From Anammoximicrobium sp964486845 (GTDB lineage: Bacteria; Planctomycetota; Planctomycetia; Pirellulales; Pirellulaceae): a stretch of 64,000 bases of DNA. A program made the position numbers and the translations under genes. Position 1 is the first letter of the stretch. Every line of letters begins with the position of its first letter. The DNA lies in NCBI GenBank assembly GCA_964486845.1, contig CAZAQY010000002.1, positions 36,275-100,274 on the forward strand, written 5' to 3'. Below the pieces are notes generated by a model that did not search any database, was not told the origin of the DNA, and worked only from the letters and a program-made list of their open reading frames with translations. Shown in pieces: positions 16,664 to 24,206 of this stretch.

Positions 16664-18097
16664 ATGACCGCTTTGTTTGACCGCTCCTTCCCACCTTCCT
16701 CGGAAGTCCCCGCCGCGGCGTCAGCCGAGCCCTCCGCGCGTGCTGAGACTCTTTACGACGCTTCTTTTTGGAAGGCGTTTTTGGCCAATTCGTTGGTCAC
16801 GGTCGGTGTGGCCGTGCTCTATCGGTACGCCGATTTCATCACGCTGTTGGGCGGTACGGAACTGCACTTGGGCTGGATCGTCGGCATCGGCATGTTGGGC
16901 AGCTTGTCGATGCGGCTCTTCGTCGGTTCGTGGATCGATCGCTACGGTCCCCGGTTGGTGTGGCTGTGCGCCCTGGTGCTGCTGGCCTGCGTGTGCTTCG
17001 GGCACCTGCCGGTCGTTCGCTTTCCCGATGCCCGGATTCAACAGCCGGCGGTGGCGGCATACTGTACCGGCTTGCGGATCGCCATGTGGTGCGCGATTGC
17101 GGGCATTTATGCCTCGTCGATGATCTTCATTTCCAGCCGAGTGCCGGTGATCCGGATGGCCGAATTGCTGGGCATGCTGGGCACTTCGGGATTCGCCGGC
17201 GTGATCGTGGGGGTCTGGGTGAGCGACCTGTTGCTGAGCGGCGTGGCGCATTCGGCGGCGGCGATCCAGCGGATGTTCTTGGCGGCGGGTTGCCTGTCGC
17301 TGGCCGCCTTTGCATCGGCGTATTGGGCTACCTTCGGATATGTGTATCCTGTTCCGCGGCGACGCCCGCCGTTGTGGGGTCTGATCCGGCGGTACCATCC
17401 GGGCCGAATCATGGTCATGGGCGTGGCGATGGGCTTCGGATTGGGCCTGCCCTCGACGTTTGTCCGGACGTTTGCGGCGGACCTGCACATCCCGCGGATT
17501 GGATGGTTCTTTACCGTCTACGCGGTGACCGCCATCCTGACGCGCGTGGTGACGCGGCGATTGCCGGAACAGTATGGACTGCGTCCCGTTGTGTTGGCCG
17601 GTCTGGGGCTGGTGATGGCCAGCCAATTTCTGTTTCTGACGGTCCGTAGCGAGTGGGCTCTGATGATTCCCAGCGTGACGTACGGCATCGGACACGCGAT
17701 CCTATTCCCCGCCGGCTTTGCCGAGGGCTGCTGCACGTTTCCACCCCGATATCGCGGTTTGGGGACGTCGCTGATGCTGGCCACCTATGACGTCGGACTG
17801 CTGATCGGCGCTCCGACCGCGGGGTTGCTGGTGCATTTCGGACACGCATTGGGCTGGCCGGGCTATCCGACGATGTTTGTCGGCGTGTCGATCCTGCTTG
17901 CGCTGGCCACCGCCGTCTACGCCACCGCTCCCCGCGAGATCAAGCCGCGCCGGCACCGGCGCCCGCCGAGACCAGCCGCCACGGCGGTGCTGAGCGTCAC
18001 GCTGCCCCCACCGGCGCCACCAGGCTTGACTGCGGTAACTCCCGCGGGGCAGCCCGACCGGGCCGACGCGAAAGGTCCGAGCCCCATCGCCACGTGA
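16664..18097 (+). CDS. MFS transporter
   Basis: A 477-residue polytopic protein has about 12 hydrophobic helices. The loop between helices 2 and 3 carries a degenerate MFS signature (GSWIDRYGPRLVW, comparable to G-x-x-x-D-R-x-G-R-R). The C-terminus is a basic, Pro/Ala-rich cytoplasmic tail of about 50 residues. No specific substrate can be read from the sequence. A weak -10-like TACAAT lies near 16618. It converges with mntP. Confidence 0.85.
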   Translation: MTALFDRSFPPSSEVPAAASAEPSARAETLYDASFWKAFLANSLVTVGVAVLYRYADFITLLGGTELHLGWIVGIGMLGSLSMRLFVGSWIDRYGPRLVWLCALVLLACVCFGHLPVVRFPDARIQQPAVAAYCTGLRIAMWCAIAGIYASSMIFISSRVPVIRMAELLGMLGTSGFAGVIVGVWVSDLLLSGVAHSAAAIQRMFLAAGCLSLAAFASAYWATFGYVYPVPRRRPPLWGLIRRYHPGRIMVMGVAMGFGLGLPSTFVRTFAADLHIPRIGWFFTVYAVTAILTRVVTRRLPEQYGLRPVVLAGLGLVMASQFLFLTVRSEWALMIPSVTYGIGHAILFPAGFAEGCCTFPPRYRGLGTSLMLATYDVGLLIGAPTAGLLVHFGHALGWPGYPTMFVGVSILLALATAVYATAPREIKPRRHRRPPRPAATAVLSVTLPPPAPPGLTAVTPAGQPDRADAKGPSPIAT

Positions 18098-18181
18098 AGT
18101 TTTGGGGTCGGATCTCAACATGATGGTTGCGGCGAATCCGTTGTTGCTGCGGCACCCGAAGTGACCGTTACCGATCGACTA

Positions 18182-18826
18182 TCACACCCCGTGCGAATCG
18201 CCTTTGCCAGCCGAGGACAAGGCCTGGATCGACGCACTGGTTGGCGATTCAGGAGGCTGGTGCGCGGACGAATTGAGGTCCAGGACGAAGATCCGCAAGC
18301 CGATCAGGATCAGGACGCAACCGCCGATCACTTCCGCCCAGCGCCCCCAGCGACGGCCCAACCGGCTGCCGAATGCGATGCCGATGGCCGTCAGGGCGGC
18401 CGTCACCACCCCGGTGGTCACGGCTGGAATCCAGATGGATTGGTGCAGAAAGGCCAGACTCACTCCGGCGGCCAGCGCGTCGATGCTCGTCGCCAGCGAC
18501 AGGGCGACGAGCGTCATCCCGCGAGTCGGGTCGGCCTTGGATTCGGACTCCCTGTTACTGCCTGCCTCCCACAGCATCCTTCCCCCGATCAACGACAGCA
18601 GTCCGAAAGCGAGCCAGTGGTCGAAACTGGCAACCAGCCCGGCCATCTGCCGGCCGACGCACCACCCGATGACCGGCATCAGGAATTGAAACAACCCGAA
18701 ATGGAACGACAGACGGAACACGTGACGCGGCGTGATCCGGGAGAGCTGTAGCCCGGAAGCGATGGATACGGCAAACGCATCCATCGCCAAACCCAGCGCG
18801 ATACCAAGGACCGTGATCCAGTTCAT
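18182..18826 (-). CDS. mntP: Manganese efflux pump MntP
   Basis: A 214-residue protein with six hydrophobic helices starts MNWITVLGIALGLAMDAF. The two conserved acidic motifs of MntP are present: GLAMDAFAVS in helix 1 and SLATSIDALAAG in helix 4. Its ATG overlaps the mutS stop as ATGA. MntP exports Mn2+ across the inner membrane. The reading frame runs without a stop into the mutS region, so automated tools could predict a falsely long protein; the true start is the overlapping ATG. Confidence 0.92.
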   Translation of the reverse strand: MNWITVLGIALGLAMDAFAVSIASGLQLSRITPRHVFRLSFHFGLFQFLMPVIGWCVGRQMAGLVASFDHWLAFGLLSLIGGRMLWEAGSNRESESKADPTRGMTLVALSLATSIDALAAGVSLAFLHQSIWIPAVTTGVVTAALTAIGIAFGSRLGRRWGRWAEVIGGCVLILIGLRIFVLDLNSSAHQPPESPTSASIQALSSAGKGDSHGV

Positions 18827-21432
18827 GGCTTCAATTCGCGCTGCCATTGCTGGATCAGCTGCAGCGCTTGGAGGGGCGTCAGGCGGTCGATTTGCAGGTC
18901 GCGGATCGTGTTCAGCAGCGGGTGTTCCGACGGGCCGAACAGGGTCAGCTGGATGTCGCCCCCGCGGCGGCGTTTTTTCTTGCTGGCGATCTTGGGGCGG
19001 CCGTCGTCGTCCAAGTGCTCGGCCTCCAGCTGGGCCAGGATCTGCTTGGCCCGCTCGTTCACTTCGGTCGGGATGCCGGCCAGCCGCGCCACGTGGATGC
19101 CGTAGCTCTTGTCGGCCGCGCCGTCCACGATCTTGTGCAGAAAGGCGATGTTCTCCTCCCACTCCTTGACCGCCACGTTCAAGTTCTTGACGCCGCCCAG
19201 CGAACTCGACAGATCGGTCAACTCGTGGTAATGCGTCGCGAACAAGGTCCGGCAGCCGATGCGGTCGTGGACGTGCTCGACAATCGCCCAAGCCAGCGAG
19301 ACACCGTCGTAGGTGCTGGTGCCGCGGCCGATCTCGTCCAGGATCACCAGGCTGCGGGCCGTGGCGTTGTTCAGGATCCGGGCCGTCTCGGTCATCTCGA
19401 CCATGAACGTGCTCTGGCCCCGCGTCAGTTCGTCGCTGGCCCCGACCCGCGCGAAGATCCGGTCGGCGATGCCGATCGTGGCCTTGCGCGCCGGCACGAA
19501 CGAGCCCATTTGGGCCATCAGCACCAGCAGCGCGACCTGGCGGATGTACGTGCTCTTGCCCGCCATGTTCGGGCCGGTGATCAGCAGGATCATACCGGCC
19601 TCCGGATGGGCGACCGTGTCGTTGGGCACGAAGGTCCCGCCGGGCTCGATGATGTCCAGCACCGGGTGCCGGCCGTCCGCAATCTCCAGGATCGGCTCGG
19701 CCACCGCCACGGGCCGGCAGTAGTTGCGCGTCCGAGCCAGTTCGGCCAGGGCCGACAGCGCGTCCAGCCGGGCCAGGACCGTGGCCGTGGCTTGCAGGCG
19801 GCGTGCGGCGGCGGCTACGGTGTCCCGCAGTTGGACGAACAACTCGAACTCCAACTCCTTCGCCCGCTCGTCGGCCGTCAGCACCTGCTCTTCGTATTCC
19901 TTCAGCTCCGGCGTGATGTACCGTTCGGCGTTCTTGAGCGTCTGCTTGCGGATGAAGTAGTCCGGAACCTTCGCCGCCTGGGCGTTGGTCACTTCGATGT
20001 AGTAGCCGAAAACCTTGTTGTAACCGACCTTCAGACTGGGAATCCCTGACTGCTCGATAGCTCGCGATTGGTACTGGGCGATCCACTGCTTGCCGCCGGT
20101 CGCCAGATCGCGCAAGCGGTCCAGTTCCTGGTCGTAGCCGTTGCGGATGAAGCCGCCGTCGCGGGCCGACAGCGGACAATCGGCGGCGAGGGCCGCCTCC
20201 AGCTTGCCGCGCAGGTCCGGACACAAGTCCAACTCGGCTTCCAACTGGCCCAGCAACGGGCTGCGGCGGGCCGTGATCTTGGCTTTCAGCTTGGGCAGCC
20301 CGCCCAGCGTGCGGCCGATGAAGCTCAAGTCGCGCGGACTGGCCCGGCCGGTGCTGACCCGCGCCAGCAGGCGTTCGAGGTCGTACACGCCGCGCAACTG
20401 GTCCCGCAACTGGCCTCGCAGCGTGTCGTCCTGCATCAACTCTTCGACCGCGTCCAGCCGAGCGTTGATCGCCTGCGGATCGGTCAGCGGACTGGCGAGC
20501 CAATCGCCCAACTGCCGCGAACCCATCGGGGTGACGGTGCGGTCGAGCACCGCCAGCAGCGAGCCTTCGCGCGAGCCGGTGCGAATCGTCCGCGTCAACT
20601 CCAAGCTGCGGCGAGTCGACTCGTCGATCTCCAGCGCGCTGCCCTGCCGATACGGAATCAGCCGGTCCATGTGGTCCAGCGACGACTTCTGCGTCTCGCG
20701 CAGGTAGTCCAGCACCGCGCCGGCGGCGCGAATCGCCAGCCGGTCGTCGTCCGTGAACCCGAATCCTTCCAGGCTGGCCGTGGCGAAGTGCTGCGTCAGA
20801 GCGGTCAATGCGGCATCGTGAGCAAAGGCCCAGGCCGGACGCTTGGTGAGCACCAACCGCGGCGCGACCCGCGCGACCTCCGTGGCCAGCTCGTCGCTGA
20901 CCAGGCATTCCGACGGGGCGATCCGCGCCAGTTGATCGCCCAACTGCTCCGCCGGACTGACCGCCGCGTAGAACCGGCCCGTCGAGATGTCCGCCCAGGC
21001 CAGTCCGACTAGATCCCCTGCGCCTTTATCCTGGCCGCCGGGAAAGGCGACGGCGGCCAGGTAATTGCACTCGCGGGGATCCAGCAGCGCGTCGTCGGTC
21101 AGGGTGCCCGGCGTGACCAGCCGCGTGACTTCCCGCTTGACCAAACCCAGGGCCTTCTTAGGATCTTCGACCTGCTCGCAAACCGCGGCCCGAAAGCCGG
21201 CGGCGATCAATTTGCCGAGGTAGCTGTCCAGCTGATGGTACGGAAAACCCGCCATGGGAATCGGATTTTCGCCCTTTTCACGGCTGGTCAACGTCAGCCC
21301 CAGGACGCGCGCGGCCGTTTTCGCGTCCTCGTAGAACATCTCGTAGAAGTCTCCCATGCGGAACAGCAGCAGGGCGTCTCCGCAGACTTCCTTGGCGTCC
21401 TCGTACTGTTGCATCATGGGGGTCTTGGCCAT
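18823..21432 (-). CDS. mutS: DNA mismatch repair protein MutS
   Basis: The start at 21432 gives 869 residues beginning MAKTPMMQQY. The mismatch-binding Phe-x-Glu motif is present (RMGDFYEMF), and the N-terminal domain has the normal layout. The ATPase domain carries Walker A GPNMAGKST at about residue 617 and Walker B DEIGRGTSTYDG at about 699. The C-terminal helix-turn-helix region is intact. An in-frame ATG 16 codons upstream (21480) would add a non-conserved extension. The product recognises mispairs and recruits MutL. mntP is translationally coupled downstream, an unusual partner for this gene. Confidence 0.97.
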   Translation of the reverse strand: MAKTPMMQQYEDAKEVCGDALLLFRMGDFYEMFYEDAKTAARVLGLTLTSREKGENPIPMAGFPYHQLDSYLGKLIAAGFRAAVCEQVEDPKKALGLVKREVTRLVTPGTLTDDALLDPRECNYLAAVAFPGGQDKGAGDLVGLAWADISTGRFYAAVSPAEQLGDQLARIAPSECLVSDELATEVARVAPRLVLTKRPAWAFAHDAALTALTQHFATASLEGFGFTDDDRLAIRAAGAVLDYLRETQKSSLDHMDRLIPYRQGSALEIDESTRRSLELTRTIRTGSREGSLLAVLDRTVTPMGSRQLGDWLASPLTDPQAINARLDAVEELMQDDTLRGQLRDQLRGVYDLERLLARVSTGRASPRDLSFIGRTLGGLPKLKAKITARRSPLLGQLEAELDLCPDLRGKLEAALAADCPLSARDGGFIRNGYDQELDRLRDLATGGKQWIAQYQSRAIEQSGIPSLKVGYNKVFGYYIEVTNAQAAKVPDYFIRKQTLKNAERYITPELKEYEEQVLTADERAKELEFELFVQLRDTVAAAARRLQATATVLARLDALSALAELARTRNYCRPVAVAEPILEIADGRHPVLDIIEPGGTFVPNDTVAHPEAGMILLITGPNMAGKSTYIRQVALLVLMAQMGSFVPARKATIGIADRIFARVGASDELTRGQSTFMVEMTETARILNNATARSLVILDEIGRGTSTYDGVSLAWAIVEHVHDRIGCRTLFATHYHELTDLSSSLGGVKNLNVAVKEWEENIAFLHKIVDGAADKSYGIHVARLAGIPTEVNERAKQILAQLEAEHLDDDGRPKIASKKKRRRGGDIQLTLFGPSEHPLLNTIRDLQIDRLTPLQALQLIQQWQRELKP

Positions 21433-21653
21433 AGCAGGGCATGGTAGCAGGCGGGGCGTTTCTGGGCGAGAGGGGAGCAAATCCGGAGAGTGGATGGCGT
21501 TCAGAAATGCGAAAAAACCGCCCGGTCGGATGATACGTGAACGGCAGAGCGCTGGCCGCCGGTATTGCGGCCGATCCGGAACCGGTGGCCAGCGCCATTC
21601 CGCTCACTTGCCTCGAAGCGTGCGTGCTGGCAAGGCATCGTGGCCGATGTACA

Positions 21654-21926
21654 ATGGCGGCCGTCAAGAAATGGGGGCAGGTGATCGAGGACCACGGCTA
21701 CATGACGGGCGAGTGTTCGCACGCCTATCGTTCGGTCATGTTCGAGGCCCGCGCGGAGTTCGTCGAGGATCTGGACGAGAAACGGCGGGCCTTGTCGTTG
21801 ATGATCGACCATGCCGACCCCGACCCGGAGCCGCTGAAACAAAAACTGGTGGCGACGGCCGACCTGAAACAGGTCTTGGTGATTCGTCTGGTCGTCGTCC
21901 GGATGAGCGGGAAACACAGGCAGTGA
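21654..21926 (+). pseudogene. C-terminal remnant of a pyridoxamine-phosphate-oxidase-fold (NimA-like) protein
   Basis: About 90 residues align in pattern with the C-terminal half of NimA-type FMN-binding proteins: HAYRSVMFEARAEFVEDLDE followed by KRRALSLM and VLVIRLVVVRMSGKH. The N-terminal half, including the flavin-binding strands, is absent. The 5' side merges into non-coding sequence, and TACAAT overlaps the first ATG. It is probably a truncated gene, although a short expressed protein cannot be excluded. Confidence 0.6.
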
Positions 21927-22061
21927 GCGGCGAGCCACCCCAGATGCTTCCATCACGGGAACAAGGTCCGATCGGATGTCTCCTCCGTCTTGGTCACGGT
22001 CCAGTGGAACGAGCAGGCTCGCGACGTGAATCCGATTCCCTGAGTTCTGAAATCGGATATC

Positions 22062-22220
22062 TTACTTCGTGCCGGTCAGGAGTTCCCGGACGGCGGGGAT
22101 GCCGAAGTAGACTCGGAGCAGATTGTCCATCGCCCGGGACTGAATCAGGCCGCCGCTCAGCCAGCGTGAGAGCGTCGCTTCGGCGATCCCCAGACAGGCG
22201 GCCAAGGTCTTCTGCTGCAT
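22062..22220 (-). CDS. Short XRE/HTH-type DNA-binding protein or remnant
   Basis: The 52-residue product begins MQQKTLAACLGIAEATLSRW and continues LSGGLIQSRAMDNLLR, a clear helix-turn-helix of the XRE/HigA/MqsA type. The frame stays open upstream and reads GLGERLRCGMQQK, matching the usual 'GERLR' start of such domains, but no in-frame start codon is visible there. The protein may therefore be the end of a longer regulator that lost its start. The upstream region contains a dyad (22230-22306) that might be its own operator. Confidence 0.55.
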   Translation of the reverse strand: MQQKTLAACLGIAEATLSRWLSGGLIQSRAMDNLLRVYFGIPAVRELLTGTK

Positions 22221-22229
22221 CCCGCACCT

Positions 22230-22306
22230 TAATCTTTCACCTAATCCCCCCCTGGCTTCAAGGCAGTCGGAAGAGATTAAGCGAAAGATTAGGTGAAAGA
22301 TTAGGG
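22230..22306. promoter_or_regulatory. Dyad repeat upstream of HTH gene
   Basis: CTTTCACCTAATC at 22233-22245 recurs in inverse orientation as GATTAGGTGAAAG near 22287-22299, flanked by further degenerate copies (GATTAAGCGAAAGATTAGG). The element is A+T-rich against the background and abuts the HTH gene. It could be an autoregulatory operator; binding is inference. Confidence 0.45.
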
Positions 22307-22404
22307 TTTCAGGTCCGGGCGCGGCCGGTTAGGGGTGTAGCAGGAGCCGTTGCACAAACCTACAATCGCCGGAAAGCTCTCTGCAACCCCCAGGAGAAAC
22401 AGGT

Positions 22405-23520
22405 ATGAACCAGAAGCAAGTCAAGGTGGCGATTATCGGTCTGGGCTTCGGGGCGGAGTTCATCCCGATCTACCAGAAGCATCCCGGCGCCAATATGTAC
22501 GGGATCTGCCAGCGGAACGCCGGAAGGCTCAAGAAGATCGGCGATACGTTCGGCGTCCAGCAGCAATACACGCGGTTCGAGGACGTGTTGGCCGATCCGA
22601 ACGTGGACTTCGTCCACATCAACTCGCCCATCCCGGACCATGCCTGGATGTCGATCGCGGCCCTGAAAGCCGGCAAACACGTGCTGTGTACCGTGCCGAT
22701 GGCTACGACCATCGAGGAATGCCGCGAGATCGTGGATCTGGTCCGGCAGACGGGCTTGAAGTACATGATGGCCGAAACGGTCGTGTACTCCCGCGAGTTC
22801 CTGTTCCTCAAGGACCTGTACCAGAAAGGCGAGTTGGGCAAGATCCAGTACCTGGCGGCGTCGCACCCCCAGGACATGGACGGCTGGCCCGAATACTGGG
22901 AGCGGATGATCCCCATGCATTACGCGACCCACGTGGTTAGTCCCTGCCTGGGGTTGATGAACAGCCGCGCCGAATACGTCTCGTGTTTCGGTTCGGGAAC
23001 CGTCCGGGACGACATCCGGCAGAAGTCGGGCAACCGGTTCGCAGTCGAGTCCTGCCATATCGCGATCAAGGACTCCGACGTCGTGGCTCACATCTGGCGG
23101 TTCCTCTACGACACCGCCCGGCAGTACCGTGAGAGCTTTGACGTGTACGGCACGAAGAAGAGCTTCGAGTGGACGCTGGTCGAGGGCCAGACGCACGTCC
23201 TGCACACGGCCAAGAAGCCTGAACCGGAAATCCCATCGCCCGTGGAAGTGCCGGACTTTGCCCATCTGCTGCCGGAGCCGATCCGTCCTTTCACGCGTTC
23301 GGTCCAGGACGCCGAGCATTTGTCCTTCATCCAGGGCGCCGGCCATGGCGGCTCGCACCCGCACCTGGTCAACGAATTCGTCAGCGCCCTGGCCCAGGGA
23401 CGCGAGCCTTGGCCCAATGCCGTCCAGTCCGCCAACTGGACCTGCGTCGGATTGTGCGCCCACGAATCGGCTCTGGCGGGCGGGCGGATCGTGCCATTAC
23501 CGGCATTCACGCTCGTCTGA
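22405..23520 (+). CDS. Gfo/Idh/MocA family oxidoreductase (cytoplasmic)
   Basis: A 371-residue protein without a signal peptide has an N-terminal Rossmann motif VAIIGLGFGAEF and the family's C-terminal alpha/beta domain. The usual EKP motif is replaced by the sequence VLCTVPMATT at the equivalent position, so the conserved Lys is absent. It is preceded by a purine-rich ribosome-binding site (CAGGAGAAACAGGT). The enzyme would act on a sugar or cyclitol with NAD(P). The missing Lys makes catalysis by the usual mechanism uncertain. Confidence 0.85.
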   Translation: MNQKQVKVAIIGLGFGAEFIPIYQKHPGANMYGICQRNAGRLKKIGDTFGVQQQYTRFEDVLADPNVDFVHINSPIPDHAWMSIAALKAGKHVLCTVPMATTIEECREIVDLVRQTGLKYMMAETVVYSREFLFLKDLYQKGELGKIQYLAASHPQDMDGWPEYWERMIPMHYATHVVSPCLGLMNSRAEYVSCFGSGTVRDDIRQKSGNRFAVESCHIAIKDSDVVAHIWRFLYDTARQYRESFDVYGTKKSFEWTLVEGQTHVLHTAKKPEPEIPSPVEVPDFAHLLPEPIRPFTRSVQDAEHLSFIQGAGHGGSHPHLVNEFVSALAQGREPWPNAVQSANWTCVGLCAHESALAGGRIVPLPAFTLV

Positions 23521-23529
23521 GAGCGACCT

Positions 23530-23682
23530 TCATTCCGGAGTCGAACGATCGACCACGTTTTGCTCGCCCGTGCTGTGGGCGAGTTCTTTCCGTTTCTGCC
23601 GGCGGACTCGTTTGTCCTCGGCTTTTCGTTTCTTGTTCATCTCTCGTTGTCGCTTGGCCTAAGTATTTTGGTCTTTTCCCAC
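23530..23682 (-). pseudogene. Small Lys/Arg-rich protein interrupted by TAG
   Basis: The minus strand reads VGKDQNT, then TAG (23659-23661), then AKRQREMNKKRKAEDKR followed by a similarly basic stretch and a short acidic end, terminating at 23530. This matches, from memory, a small conserved basic protein found in planctomycetes. Translation might restart at the internal ATG (23640), giving 36 residues. It lies in the same orientation as the truncated RNA-binding protein. The in-frame stop suggests decay. Confidence 0.45.
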
Positions 23683-23842
23683 GCTGTCTCCTCACTTCAT
23701 TGCCCGATCTGCCTTTGCCCATCTCGCTCGGGTGTCGAGGATGGGCCTCCGACACCGGCGCACGATCGACCAGGCGGCCCGCCAGAGCCGCGAATTCACT
23801 CCGTCGCGTTGCGCGGCAGGCGTCTGATTGAGCGCTGCACGA

Positions 23843-24055
23843 CTAATAACGACCGCCGCGACGGCCGCCACCACCACCCGCCCTCGGTTCGCGGGGCTTC
23901 GCCTCGTTCACTTTCAGCGCCCGGCCGTCGTGCTCGGTGCCATCGAGGCCCTTGATAGCAGACGCGGCTTCGGCATCGCTGCCCATCTTCCGGCTGGCAA
24001 CGTATACACGACCAGCCGAAATTCCTGGCGGTGACCGAGTCACGCAGCGCAGCAA
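23843..24055 (-). pseudogene. 3' remnant of an RRM-type RNA-binding protein
   Basis: The last 45 residues read MGSDAEAASAIKGLDGTEHD, then GRALKVNEAKPREPR and a Gly/Arg-rich tail GGGGGRRGGRY. This is the end of the single-RRM proteins common in planctomycetes and cyanobacteria. The first beta-strand and RNP1/RNP2 motifs are missing: the sequence before MGSD does not contain RGFGFV. The preceding 20 residues are unrelated, so the gene appears truncated. Confidence 0.65.
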
Positions 24056-24206
24056 GGGCAGCCGTTGACAGTCATTGCCCGGCAGGCTAGTCTCTCAGCG
24101 CTGTCGTCTTCGGTCAAGATCCCAATCATCCCCGTGCTGCAACCTGCCTGCTCGCCCCCAACACCGTGGAACAGGAAGGACAGCGTTTTGCCCAGGAGGC
24201 CGAGAA

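Noticed and set aside
18182..20908. 908-residue minus-strand frame
   Set aside because: Most of it is the wrong frame of mutS; only the mntP part is real.
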